A DNA stretch of 64,000 nucleotides, from positions 25,686,272-25,750,271 of the forward strand of contig NC_026659.2 of the NCBI RefSeq assembly GCF_000004075.3. The letters run 5' to 3'. The DNA is from Cucumis sativus. Lineage: Eukaryota > Streptophyta > Magnoliopsida > Cucurbitales > Cucurbitaceae. Below are positions 51,885 to 63,941 of this stretch, piece after piece; positions within the stretch are counted from its first letter, which is position 1; every line of letters starts with the position of its first letter. The notes under the pieces were generated by a model. That model worked only from the letters and a program-made list of their open reading frames with translations, had not been told where the DNA came from and did no database searches. A program made the translations under genes and the position numbers.

Positions 51885-52720
51885 TGTTATTGTTCGCACG
51901 AGATTTCCGAAAAAATTTAATTCGTGGATTTGAACTTGAAGTTGATGTTGTATCTTTGTTGATTTTGTTGTGATGCGGTTCAATCTCTAACATTTATCCT
52001 CTGATTCTCTCTCGACTGAATGTCTACGCTTGATTTGGAGGAAGCGGAGCACGTGATGTTTTTGAAGTTTGTTGAACGTCTACACTTGATTTGGAGAAGC
52101 GGAGCACGTTATGTTCTTCAAGTTGGTTGAATGCTTACGCTTGATTTGAGGAAGCGGAGCACGTTTTTGTATCTTCAAAGGAGCTTCAATATTCGAGAGG
52201 AGTTAGGGAGTCTTCTAGTTTTTGGAAGAATTCTCTTAAGACCTTCTAGAGTCAAAAAAATTTCAACCCCTACAAATGAGAATAATTCCTCTATTTATAG
52301 AATTCACTGGTGGACTTTATGGGCTTAAACCTGGTTGATCCATGGACCAGACCTATGAGCTTAACCATATGGATTTAAGTTATATTTAGTCTTTGGGTTC
52401 AATTAAGCTTATTTTTGGACTTAATTGAATTTAGTCCAAGTAAATAATATTCAATTGAACCAAAATGATTTACTTAATCCAACGATTAAGATGAAAACAT
52501 GTGGCATTATTATAATGGTCAACTTATGTTTTTTTCGATTCTTTAATTTGGGACAAATGTCAATTTTAATTAGTTCCAAATTGAATTATTTGTACTTTTC
52601 ATCATTAACTTAATAAATGATATGACAATTTGTGATTGGTCTCAAAATTTCTTACAAGTTTTTGTAAATAATATATTATTTTGATAACTTGTAATAACAA
52701 AATAATATTATAATTACACA
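51885..52720 (-). mobile_element. Solo-LTR-like fossil of an LTR retrotransposon
   Basis: Approximate limits. Read on the minus strand, the block starts TGTGTAATTATAATA, contains a TATA-like CTATAAATAG about midway, and later a triplicated unit of about 56 bp (52017-52180), ending near GCACGAACAATAACA-type sequence. This layout is that of a long terminal repeat with a promoter in the middle. No internal coding region or second LTR is visible, so it appears to be a recombined single LTR. A flanking 5-bp duplication could not be fixed. Probably Copia-type, but the family is uncertain, and it looks old. Confidence 0.4.
52017..52180. repeat. Three tandem copies of a unit of about 56 bp
   Basis: Units begin at 52017, 52073 and 52128. 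Each carries a TGAA(T/C)G(T/C)..AC(G/A)CTTGATTTG core followed by GAAGCGGAGCACGT. They differ at several positions, so the duplication is not recent. The repeat lies within the solo-LTR-like block. Confidence 0.85.
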
Positions 52721-53246
52721 TCGAGTTCCCTTCCCATGCTGTCTTTTATGATTTTTTTTGTCCTTTAAAGAGCTATAATGAAAATTGATATAGTCGTTAA
52801 TGAAATTTTATCGATGTGTTAGTGGTAATGAGCATGAATCACGAACGTAATTGGATTGGTTATTATCGTGCATAATTAAAATTATGAATTTGGTAAATTT
52901 TGCTGTTATTGTTATCACTATCGTTACCTCTACGTTCAAGAGCCAAGTGGTATTGATATCAATAACGGTAATAGTAAATATGTGAAAAATGAAAATTTTC
53001 AAATGTAACAGTAACAATAATGATAGTCGATGTAACGATAACTACGTTGGTAATGACAACGATATGACAACATGATGTAGTTCTCAAACGTAATATGATT
53101 GAACACCCCTTAACTGATTTATCAGATTCTACTGCTCCATTACAAGTTTAGGTGTGTGTGTCATATTGTCATACAAGTAAACAACTCCAAAAGTAATCTA
53201 TTATGTTTTCACTGCAACATCCACATGTAATGTAATTATCGAAGAG

Positions 53247-53319
53247 TTTGAATTATTTAGAAAAAAAGTATCAAGTCATAGCTTTGAAATTATTTAGAAA
53301 AAGAGTATCGAGTAATAGC
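53247..53319. repeat. Tandem duplication, unit of 36-37 bp
   Basis: TTTGAATTATTTAGAAA..GTATCAAGTCATAGC is followed directly by a near copy with a few substitutions and one extra A. Confidence 0.8.
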
Positions 53320-53634
53320 TTTGAATTAAACCACTCAAATCAACCCCTTTCAATGCTACCTTCATACCACCCCTATGCAAGTTGCATCATTTGTTTGAGT
53401 GTTCCTTTTTATATATAAATTTCTTTCTTAGTTCAATTTCCTTTATTATTATTATTGAAGTTGATTATTTTCTACTTTGTTCGAATTATTAGTTATCCAA
53501 TCATTAGTTACAATTAAAAACAGGTTAGACTTGATCCTTTAAAATGAAGAATCAAATCCAAAAATTTAAGTCAGTTGTTTTAGATGGATCTAGTCAGCTT
53601 AGTTTTCGATAATAAATATAAAGATAATTACGGT

Positions 53635-53765
53635 ATGTTCAAAATATTAACATATACGATACACCAAAATTTGTCAACGTCTATCAATAATATAAATATA
53701 TCATTTATGAATCATATTATAAATATTGATCTATCTCTAATCAACTATATTTGTTGTCTTTTTTA
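53635..53765. mobile_element. Degraded relic of the GATAG-rich MITE family
   Basis: Shows ATTAACATATACGATAC, ACGTCTATCAATAATA, AATATTGATCTATC and CTATATTTG in family order, without clear ends. Confidence 0.3.
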
Positions 53766-54484
53766 GAATATTGGAATGTTATTGATTATTAGTACTAAAA
53801 TTGTTAACTATGACCTTTATTCAAAATATAATTTTATTTTTATTTTGTGTTATTGAGTATATTTTTCTACTTTTTCGATAAAATCAGTAACTTTTAAATA
53901 CATTATTATTATTATACAATAATTCATATATTTCCTCCAATAACACACTACCTTTAAATTTAAAATTATACTCAATAATAACTGACTCATATAATCTTAA
54001 TCAAATTCCCATACTCTCACTTCCATTATAATTATAAGACCCAATCATATTAAATTGTTTCAAATATAAAAAATAAACTAAAATACATACAAAATATCAA
54101 AATTTGTTTAAAATGGATCTCTTTCTTTCTGTATATTTTGAAATTTTGTTATATTTTCAAAATTATTGTTGTTTGAAATAATTTCTACTAATTAAAATAG
54201 AGAAGAAATGTGTATAAGTAATATACAAAAAAAAAAAAAAACAAAGAACTATATTGTTAAAAATATTATTTGAGGTGATATCGATAGGTAACTCATCATT
54301 AATCACGTGAACATAACATAATGGAGTATTTTTAAAAATAAAAAATTATATGAAATTATTCGCAAAACAAAATTGATTAAATTCTCTATAACCTACTTAA
54401 ATTTTGTGCTATAATTGTAAATAATTTTTTTTATCTATAAAAATTTCTCCAATAATAACCTATTTTTTTTTTATAAAAAAAGTA

Positions 54485-54491
<7 letters not shown>

Positions 54492-54549
<58 letters not shown>
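54492..54549. repeat. AT dinucleotide microsatellite
   Basis: About 29 uninterrupted TA repeats in gene-free DNA. The length is likely polymorphic. Confidence 0.95.
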
Positions 54550-54552
<3 letters not shown>

Positions 54553-56116
54553 TTATTTATTATATGATATGTTTTTAAATGGGTATAGGATATGATTTGT
54601 GTAGCAAAGACTAGACCGAGTATTCTTCTATTTTTAATTTGCCTCGAATTGAAATTAGAAATATAAAATTCTTTTAAAAAAACGTATTAAAATTTTGTCA
54701 AAAATAACAAATCGAACAAAATATTTACACTTCATAAAAAAATCAAATGCAATAGATTTTTGTATGATTTTCTTCACATGATATTTGTAAATAGTTTTTC
54801 ATGACAAAATACACTTGTAATCCATGTAGTTTGAAATTAGTGTCTATTTAGTTCCTAAAGTTTTAAAATGAACATTTCAGTCCTCAAAATTTAATCATTG
54901 AATTAGCTTGACTGACAAGTTGAGTTGACTCATATTTTAAATGACGTAATATTTTTAGTAATAGTTTAGAAAACAATCCCAAAATATTTTCATATGGACA
55001 GAGATGTCATTACCATGTATGGACAAATCCAAACTTCGAAATACAATAACTTGTAAGCTCTTTGGCCTTAATTTTGCCATGGAGAGGCAGTCAATAACAA
55101 TGGCAAACAAAGTGACCACGTTTTCATGTTTGAACTTTGAAATCTTTTTTCAAGTATTTAATTTTAAAGAAACCATGTTAGAAAGAAATTCAAAGTGATC
55201 CATTGAAAAAATGAGTTTATATAATTAGTTAGTTTAGATAAACATTTAGAGATTTTAGTTGTCAACTTAAACGACTGTCACCACCAATTTAGAAATTCTT
55301 AATTTAAATTATTAGTTTATAGTATTGTATTGTTGTCTTTTCAATAGTTTAACATCAGTACAAATCTTTCCAAGACATCATTACTAAATATCTAACTTTT
55401 CCAAATTACAACTAAAAAACTAATTCAAAGTGTTTTACCATTGAATTTGTCTAAAAACAAAAGTGTCATTCCCAAATGTTGTCACATTTTTGCTTCAATT
55501 TCTTTCATTCCTCTTTCTTTTTCCAACTTTGAGTGCTTTTATCTAAGTCAATCTTGGACGCTTGAGAAGATTAATCAAACCTAATACAATGAGTTTGGTG
55601 CATTTGCATTTGTAATTATATAATTCAATCTATATGCTAACATTTGGTGGTTGAACTCTTGAGGTCAATTTCATTTTATCGTTTATTTTCTAATTTTAAA
55701 ATATTAATCCAATCTTTACACGGCAATATATGTAAATATTCTTCTTCCTCTCTTTGGTATGTTTTTCATATTTACTCATAAATTTCATATTTTTCATTTT
55801 ACACGTTTATCGAATGACTTTATATCCACGGAAAAACTTCATTAGACAACTACTTTAACTTATTGACTTATTAACTCCACTCAATGGATCAAATAATCCT
55901 TAATTTTTTTATATCCTTTTTAACAAGCAAAATGAATTTATAGATCCAACTAATAGATGTTAATGGAAGGTTCATTTGGAAAAGCCATAAGTCATTAAAA
56001 AACATGTTAGATATTATAATATCAAGATAAAGAAAAACTAAAAAATATCCAACTCAATAAACTACACATCTCTTTAAAATATGTCATTTGTTTTTTTATT
56101 AAAGAAAGCTACAATG

Positions 56117-56209
56117 TTAACTTCACCATGAGTGAGAAATTCTTATAGACCGAAAAATCAAACTGTTATTAACTTCACCAGAAATGAGAATGATAGACCG
56201 AAAAATCAA
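56117..56209. repeat. Tandem duplication, unit of about 50 bp
   Basis: TTAACTTCACC..GAGAA..ATAGACCGAAAAATCAA occurs at 56117-56162 and again at 56169-56209, with small internal length differences. Confidence 0.75.
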
Positions 56210-56696
56210 GTCGTTCAAAAAGTTTCAAATCGAAAATTTTCAAATAATATTTTTGAGTGTTAAATCGACCCAACCGAATATGGTTAGTTCGAGATCAGTT
56301 TTTACTTCTCTAATTACTTACACTCAATTAAAAACGACTAGAGTAATTTTCATCTAATTCAAAAAAAATAATTAATTTTTGAATGGTAATTGTAAAGTTT
56401 TGGAATATTTTAATGTATGATATATTTTGTTTTTGTAGGTAATAAGAAATAATGAAAATAAAAGTGGTCAAAGGTAAAGTTGGAGATGTGAATGAAAAGC
56501 AAAGCAAAGGAAAGCAAAATAGTATTGTTGGGAATGGGATTGAGATTTAATACCTTACACAATACGCGGCTTTGCCTCCTTTTCTCGGCTTCCCCGTCCA
56601 CTCCACCACCTCCTCCTATGTTATCTTCTTATTAATCTCTTTTAAAATCCATTCCCCAATTCCCCCCTTCCTCACAATCCCTAATTTGACATTCCA

Positions 56697-57296
56697 ATGC
56701 AGCAACGACCCAACGAATCTAGCCCTAATGGGCAATCAGATGACAACGAAGTTCTTGATGATTTTTCTTTCGTTTGTCTAAACCCCGATGGCTCCCCTAT
56801 CCGTGCCGAAGATGCCTTCCTCAACGGCCAGATACGCCCTGTCTTTCCCCTCTTTGATCAACGGATTTTATCCGACGATGTCAACGGAACGACGTCTCAG
56901 TTGAAGAACCTGTTCGTCGAAGAATTCACTGAGATTCCTCAGACTAGGGCTTCGACGACGACGGCGCCGGCGCCGGTGCTAGGGAAGAAGAGCTATTCGA
57001 CGGGGTTTTCGAAGCTGTGGCGGTTCGGGGATAAGATTCGACGGAGCAGTAGTGAAGGGAAGGAGGAGGCGTTTCTGTTTTTGAGAAGCGCTTCGTCAGG
57101 AAGCGGAGAGAAGGCGGAGAAGAAGACGAAGAAGAAGAAGAAGCAGCAGAATGAAACGGCATCGTATTATCACGAACGGCATTACGCGAGGAACAGAGCG
57201 GAAAATGAAGTGAATAAACGGAAATCGTATCTGCCGTACAGAAGTAATTTAATGGGATTTTTCACTGCTCCTAATGGTTTAAACAGAAACTTTTAG
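56697..57296 (+). CDS. DUF1645 family protein
   Basis: An intronless frame of 199 residues. The N-terminal block FSFVCLNPDGSPIRAEDAFLNGQIRPVFPLF, later KLWRFGDKIRRSSSEG, the Lys-rich run (about 143-151) and the C-terminal RKSYLPYRSNLMGFF are the pattern I associate with the plant DUF1645 family. The family is of unknown biochemical function; members are small, basic and intronless, and some are stress-responsive. There is no signal peptide or TM segment; the Lys-rich stretch could serve as a nuclear signal, which is inference. The ATG at 56697 is the first in the frame and directly precedes the conserved block. The gene's high GC relative to its surroundings supports coding. Confidence 0.85.
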   Translation: MQQRPNESSPNGQSDDNEVLDDFSFVCLNPDGSPIRAEDAFLNGQIRPVFPLFDQRILSDDVNGTTSQLKNLFVEEFTEIPQTRASTTTAPAPVLGKKSYSTGFSKLWRFGDKIRRSSSEGKEEAFLFLRSASSGSGEKAEKKTKKKKKQQNETASYYHERHYARNRAENEVNKRKSYLPYRSNLMGFFTAPNGLNRNF

Positions 57297-59603
57297 CCTC
57301 TTCTTCAAAAAAAAAAAAAAAAGATTACATTAAGAATTTTTATCTATTTATTCATTCATTCATTCCTTCATTTTCTTTTGTTTTGTTTATATATTTGTAG
57401 TTTGTTTTTGTTGGAGATTGAGATTTTAAAAATCTCAAATTTGTATTAAAGTTTAAACTAACTAATTTTAACGTACTGTATTGGATCTCAGAATTTAACG
57501 AATAATTTTGTTGCACTTGGTGGCCTTATGTTCATCTGGTGAGTGTGTTTGGTGTTGGCAGATGAAGAATTTATTGTGGCTTTTGCAATAGGGTTAGATA
57601 TGAACAAGTCTTATCATTCTCATTTTTAAGTACGTATTTTCGACATTTTCAATATAGGATAGCTATGGAAAAATATTGCAATTTCCATAAGAATTATCAT
57701 TGATTAGACATGTACATTTTATAACAAATAACTTAACAATTGCTTAATATTTCATGTCACTTTGCCTTTGTAATTGGTTACCAATGTTGTGTATTACTTT
57801 GTATTTATTTTTCACTCTTGTTTTTTTTTGCTCTTGAGCTCATCTTACTCTATACCAATTGAATCAAGTCTTATTAAGCCACGATCAAAGTTTAATGAAC
57901 TGATTGTAGTAGTTAACTCATTATAGTCATTTTATGGATGGTATTAATATTTTCTTTCACACTCATGGTTATAAATATACTAATTAGATGCAAAATATTA
58001 GCATTTACCAACTTTTTTTTTATATATAAAAGAATGTAAATATAACAAAATTTTATTATTAGATAATTCGATGAACAATTCGGACTACCTAATCTAGGTG
58101 GGTTGGATTAATTTTCTTTTATGTTTTTTTTCGGATTGGTTTGGATTCGGGTTACATATTTTTTAAAATTTGGGTTGACTCAACCCAAATCGAATTTCTA
58201 ATATTATTAAAATATATATTACAACTTATAAATATTATAATTCATACATGTTATTGTGAAGTTTTCTTCCAAGTTTGTAATAGATGCGTTAAATATGATA
58301 TTTAACATTTGAATTTTATGAAAGTTTAGTTATAGACAAATTTAAGTTAATAAATAATATACTTTAAAAAAAGAAAATAAATAAATAGCTGGACAACCCA
58401 ACTCAACCAATTTGGAGGGTTGGGATGGAGATCTTATTTGTTTATTTGGGTTACCAACTCGTCTAAGCTAAAAATTTGGTTGGTCCAAAAAATTTATCCG
58501 ACCCAATCCAACCCATGTGCACCTATCTATCGAATAAGAGTTGATAAAGTCTATAATTAATAAAATTGTCTATATTTACACTTTTTAAAAAAATATTAAT
58601 ATATACTTAGTTATTACTCCTAGAATAATTACACGTTATCAAAGTATTTATTAAGATATCCCATGGGATGGTTTTGTATTTCAATCTATTTTTCACAATG
58701 GGCCTTTGCCCATTCTTTTGAGTTGGTTTGTTGAGGCTAATGGTTTCTATTCCTACTCTACTCTCCAATGTAAACCTTTGACTATGTTGTCAATGCTTTA
58801 TATTTTATGCCCATTCATATAATAAACTGATTGATTATTAAGAATTTAAAGTGTATGATCAAATTCAAATAGTAATTTTGAAAAATAATAACTCGGTTTC
58901 ATTTAATAAAAAATAGCCACAAATATTCTAGTTAGATACCAATTACATTCATCTTTCAAAGTAATATATTTGAATTCTCCCTCCATTTTCTTACCATCGA
59001 TATTGTATATCATTTGGGTGGCACAAACGTAAACATAATCTAGATTTTTTTTCTATAATAATATAATGTAAGGTATTGATTAAGAAAAAATCGATAGCAA
59101 CATAAACCATGGTCCATTACCCTCATCACTCTACCTTATTCTATTTATTTGGCTTTATTTCATTACATTCATTGTTTGTCATAATTAATACAAAAACTAT
59201 ATAACTCCACAAAAAATATAATATTTTGACAGTATATAAAAATGAAAAACAGAACCCAACAAAAAGAAATTATGCATTGGTTGTTTTTATTATATTGTTT
59301 GGTTGAGGATGAGTTTGAAGAGGAATATGGAACATGGGATTCTAATCCATAAAAAGAAAAAGATAACAAAAAGAAAATGAGCAGTCATATTTCCACTTTT
59401 TAATTCTCACCTCATCCATCCCTTTCCTTTCTCTATCCCAATTGATTTTTTTTTCTTTCTTTCTAATATATTGTTTGTTTGTTTGTTTGTTTTCTGCTCT
59501 TCCAGTTTAATTTCCTAATTCTTCCTTCTTGTATTTACAGAAAGCTTTGTCTTGAATTTCATTGCTAGAAGAGGAAGAAACTAAGCAAAGGGCATTGCAA
59601 GTA
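57297..59603. other. Intergenic, DUF1645 gene to carbonic anhydrase first exon
   Basis: A 3' UTR, AT-rich DNA and a nested pair of short elements (57985-58640). From about 59400 the sequence becomes pyrimidine-rich, with a TTTG microsatellite at about 59475-59491, and probably forms the distal promoter and leader of the carbonic anhydrase gene. No independent gene was found. Confidence 0.5.
57985..58640. mobile_element. GATAG-family MITE relic apparently interrupted by a second MITE
   Basis: The left part (AAATATAACAAAATTTTATTATTAGATA, to about 58068) and right part (GATAAAGTCTATAATTAATAAAATTGTCTATATTTACA..TTAATATATACTTAGTTATT, from about 58545) look like the two halves of one GATAG-family element. 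Between them lies a different block whose ends, TAGGTGGGTTGGATT and the inverse of AATCCAACCCATGTGCACCTA, are related inverted repeats. Edges and target duplications are uncertain. Confidence 0.4.
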
Positions 59604-62600
59604 ATGGCTCCTACCTTTAAAAATTGCATCCTCATTTGCTGTTCTGCCAAAGTTTCGGTAAGGAATATAATCTCTCTCTCCTCCTCTCTTCCTCTCTTTA
59701 TCTCTTTACTTTTGTTCTAACAATAGCAATGGACCTTCTGCTTCTAAATATCTTATCAATTTCACACCTTTTGTTCTGAGTTGTCAAATTACCAAATTAA
59801 TTAATGTTGTTGGTGAAGCTATGAAATCTAACTAATGACTATAGTTGTGGGGTGAGAGAATGAATCTCTAGAGACTTTGTTTTGTCCATTAGGTTCTTAA
59901 ACTTTTAGGTTGATTGGTAATTTAAAATGATACTAGACCATGTTGTTTCAGAATGTCCTAAATTCAAGCTCTTGCAATGTTATTTCCTTTTCAGTTAATA
60001 TTCATTCATTCTCACTTGTTCGGCCTTTCTCAAGCTCATGAGTGAAGGAGAGTGTTAGTGATATATTATTAAATTTGTTTTTACCTACTTAGTATTGTGT
60101 ACCAACTAGAAGTTGATGAAGTGGTTTATTATAGTTCGTGACACCAATTATAATAACGATGTGTACAACTTAGTAAACTATTTTTTTTTACTCATCCTCT
60201 CTGTTTAACTATTCAAATAAAAATAGTTTACACCTCAAATACAAACTATTATAACTCCTACTTAAAAATTTTATACTCCAAACATGAACTATTATAGTTC
60301 ATTATCGGTTGTTTGTTTTGACAGTGTAATTTAAACAAATATTTGTAGAACAAAACTCATCTCTGTTTTCAAGAGTTGTTGGACAAAATGGGACAACTAT
60401 GGAATGTGAGAAGGAGACTTTATAAGATATGGAATATTTAGCTCTAAATTAATCATAAACTTTGGTTTTTATTTTTCTTCTACATCCAACAGCTAATATA
60501 AAAGAATAAAGCTAATTTTCTCTTTTTATTTTTATTTATTTATTTATTTATTTTTCAATAGAAAAAAAAGGACAATTAATCATATGGGTATCTTACTAAA
60601 TAAATAATATAATTGAGGGATTATATTAAGAGGTACTTTTGTGATTCTATTAATTTTTTAAAACACAATATTCTTTGAATTATTAATTATAAAGAGAAAT
60701 ATCTAGTAACTTAAAAGCTTATAAGTTAATTATCATTTTATAATTATAATTAATTACTTGAATAAAGTGTATGATGTAAAGTAACTTAATTCAAAGCTTT
60801 GAAACATTGATTTGACAAGACTAATCAACCAATAATTTTGGATTACTCTTCAACATTTATATATTATAAAAAATATTATCTAGAAAGAGACTAAACTTTT
60901 TTCCAATTGAGATTTATGTTTATCATAGTTCCATTTATTGGGGTGATTTGATCCCTTTTAAGATAACAATTGATAATTTTGTTAATTTAAAAAATTCTTA
61001 ATATAATATAATTGTTTATCAACTCGATTTTCATAAATATTTTTATAACATAAACAACAAATAATTCAAATAAATATCATTTAATCGCCAACACATCTAT
61101 ATGTCAATTAATTTAGTGGCTTTTGGTTTGTTTTTTTTAGAAATATTTCAACTCTTTTATGCATCCTCCACTTTTTCAATATTTATTTTCTAATTATAGA
61201 ATTTGTGCTTTTGAAATTTTCAATTCAATTCTTATGATTTTTTCTTAACAATTAATTCTCATTATTTTCAGACTCAACCTTCAATTTGATTTTTAATCTA
61301 ATATATGTTTATAATTTAGGCCTTAGTTAAACATCATTACCTGTTTTGTTTTCTTTTTTTGGAAAAATTGTGCAATGCTTTTACCCCATATATAAAAACC
61401 TATCAATTTCCCTCTAATTTAAACCATAAAGTTAACCAAATTTAAAGTAGAAGAGAGAAATATTATGTATCCAATAATTAACAATGAACATAGTTTAATG
61501 AACAAAACAACTATTATATTTGAAAAAAAACGAATGTTGATAATTTAACTACACAATAATTAAAGTTTTGTTAAAACATAAAAGAAAGTATTTGACATTA
61601 TTCCTTTTATATATTCCCAGAAAACAACAATAATTATAATTAAAACGTTGGCATTATAATAAATTAGATAGAGTCAAACAACAATTATTTTTTCTTCAAC
61701 TATGAAGGTCTACTTTCCTTAAAATATATCATGACCTTTCCAATTCCCTGACCCTTTGAGGAAAAGTAGAGTTAACTTTGAGGAATTCCATTCACAAAAT
61801 GGCCCCCAATGTTTGACAATTTTTATGATATCATATAAGACTAAAACAACCAAAGTTTGGTTTTACTTTTGACTTTAAATTCCTCTATGTAAAATCAGTT
61901 TGGTGTATGTTTTGTTATATTAATTTTGGAAGGTGTAGAGATGTTTAATGAAAAAGTATGTATTTGTTTAATATGTGTAACAGGTAAGGTAGAGATGTCT
62001 TATTCCTATATATATTCATATAGTTTGTATAGTTTACATTTTATTTGAATTTAATTTAATTAATAGTCACATGTTACGATGTGGACACATGGCGGTCATC
62101 CAACGGTTGTATTAACGTAGACTCGTCAACTAATCCCACCGGCATTGGCGCCATCGACGTTGACTCTCCTCCACCACTTCACTTCATCATTTCGGGTCCA
62201 AACTATCACATAAATCACAGCCCTTCATCCATCCAAATTATTCTCCAATCCATGGCTGTGATTAACTCAAACCTTTCTCATTCACACCATTGAAAGTTTT
62301 TAGCACAATTGCAATCACACCCATCAAAATCACATCTTTCCCTTTTCGAATTTGGATAATTCCAAATTAAATTCCATTTTTTAAAATTTATTACTGCTTG
62401 ACTCCCTCTTTAAATTTAAAACTTTGTATTCGAATTAATACGTATAATTACATGCTGATTATAGTATGTTGGAATTACGTGTAAATAATGATTAATTAAA
62501 TTTTGCAAAGAGGCCAAAAGAAGGAAGACTTAGAAAATTAAAAAGTATAAGCTTTTTCCAACGTCATTTTCCCATTATCTTAAAAAAAATTATATACACA

Positions 62601-63941
62601 TGTATGTCCATGGCTTGTAAATAAGAAAATGCCCAATTGGGTCATTTATTTATTTAATGTCATCGATTTCTTGTTGCCTCCATTATATATATTGGACTCT
62701 CTTTAGCTACAAAACATTAATAATCCCATAAATTCTCAGATTTTCACTCTCAATTCAAAAGGTTTGTTCATCAATTCCCTTCTTTGCCTTGTTAATTTTT
62801 GGATCCTCATCATAATTCTCTTGATTTTGCATGATTTCTCATCCTAACAAAAAACCATGAGCTGAAAATCATCCTTCACCGACGATCGATCTCTTTATTT
62901 TTTTAAAAAAATTATTTTGAGGACTGATTTGAAATTATCAGGAAGACATGGCGCAAGAGTCCTACGAGGAAGCAATCGCCGGACTTTCAAAGCTTCTCAG
63001 GTACCGATCCATTTCCTTCTATATCCATCCCTTCAGTCCGCGTTAAATTGTATAAATCCGACCACCGGTATTAGCGCGGCGGGCGGCCCACCAAGTAGGA
63101 CGGACCCGAATTATATTGATTGTGTTTCCGTAACGGTTTCCGTTTTGAAATGTGTAGTGAGAAAGCTGATCTTCAGGATGCTGCCGCCGCAAAGATCCGG
63201 CAAATAACCGCTGAATTAGCCGGAAGCAGCGCGTGTTCAAATGGATTCGACCCGGTTGATAGAATCAAAACCGGGTTCACCCATTTCAAGAAATCCAAAT
63301 TCGAGTACGTTTAAGTTCCGTGCTTCCGTGCTTCAGTCCTTTGATTATTTTGCTTTCTGTCTCGAATATGCTTCCATTATAATCATGATTTGATAATGAA
63401 TCTGTTTGCCCTTATGTTATCACCATCCTGCTTATTGACGATAAATGGTAAAAGTAAAAAAAAAGGAATTAAAATTGCTTTTGGTGTTCCCCAGGACAAA
63501 TCCAGAGTTGTATGGTGCACTGGCGAAAGGGCAAAGCCCAAAGGTAAAGGAATTTTACAAAATGAGAAAGTTAGTATAGGGTATGATATAATTGATAAGG
63601 GAATGGAATAGATAAGATAGTTGAATGGGAAGAGAGAAAAGGCGAATAACAGATATACACGTGTAAATGTAGTTTTTGGTGTTTGCGTGTTCGGATTCCC
63701 GAGTTTGCCCTTCGCACATATTGAACTTTCAACCTGGGGAGGCCTTTATGGTTCGTAATATTGCCAACATGGTTCCACCATTTGACAAGGTTCCCTTCTC
63801 TCTCTCACTCTTTTGTTATCCATTTAATTAAATTATAATATAAAGTTTTAGAAGTTATTATTAATAATATGGTTTTGGTATTTGTAGACAAAATATTCAG
63901 GGGCTGGGGCTGCAATCGAATATGCAATATTGCATCTTAAG
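59604..63941 (+). CDS. Beta carbonic anhydrase, partial at right edge; two alternative first exons
   Basis: Visible coding exons are 62948-63000 (short form; the exon body starts at 62942), 63158-63304, 63495-63543, 63673-63789 and 63888-63941. They read [23 protein letters not shown].., [55 protein letters not shown] and [18 protein letters not shown], then continue past the window. Beta-CAs interconvert CO2 and bicarbonate with zinc. In the short form Cys89 is a zinc ligand and Asp91-Arg93 the catalytic dyad; the remaining His and Cys ligands lie outside the window. An upstream exon, 59604-59657 ([18 protein letters not shown]), ends in phase 0 at a GTAAGG donor and joins the acceptor at 62942 to give ..VSEDMAQES in frame. 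This would add 20 residues across a 3.3-kb intron. The short form resembles cytosolic plant beta-CA. Confidence 0.88.
60081..60330. mobile_element. Second member of the 10731-10980 MITE family, inside the long carbonic anhydrase intron
   Basis: Shares AGTTGATGAAGTG and, in inverse orientation, AATAGTTCATGTTTGGAGTATAAA with the 10731 element. Several repeated TTTGGAG/CAAACATGAAC-type subunits are present. Boundaries are approximate. Confidence 0.4.
60331..62680. other. Long intron of carbonic anhydrase long form and proximal promoter of short form
   Basis: AT-rich with no supportable gene. A more balanced stretch at 62065-62190 contains a small open frame (62081-62293) that I read as promoter DNA and not as a gene. 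Confidence 0.4.
62683..62693 (+). promoter_or_regulatory. TATA-like box for the short carbonic anhydrase transcript
   Basis: TTATATATATT lies about 80 bp upstream of an inferred 5'-UTR intron (62762-62941; AAAAG|GTTTGTT .. TTATCAG|GAAGAC). It would drive a transcript starting translation at the ATG at 62948. Confidence 0.5.

Larger units (their letters stand above)
50271..56696. other. Gene-free, repeat-rich 6.4-kb interval
   Basis: Very AT-rich. Contains degraded GATAG-family MITE relics (about 50618-50765 and 53635-53765), a degenerate GATACACTT tract (50999-51345), a solo-LTR-like fossil (about 51885-52720), two short tandem duplications and a long AT microsatellite (54492-54549). The last 130 bp are the leader of the DUF1645 gene. 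No protein-coding gene is supported. Confidence 0.55.

Noticed and set aside
52907-53065. Loose inverted similarity between GTTATTGTTATCACTATCGTTAC and later GTAAC..AACAATAATGATAG sequence
   Set aside because: The match is short and built from simple GTTAT/GATAAC words; no ends or flanks could be defined.
62081-62293. 70-codon open frame in the carbonic anhydrase upstream region
   Set aside because: Short, not conserved to my knowledge, and located where a proximal promoter is expected. More balanced base composition alone is not enough.
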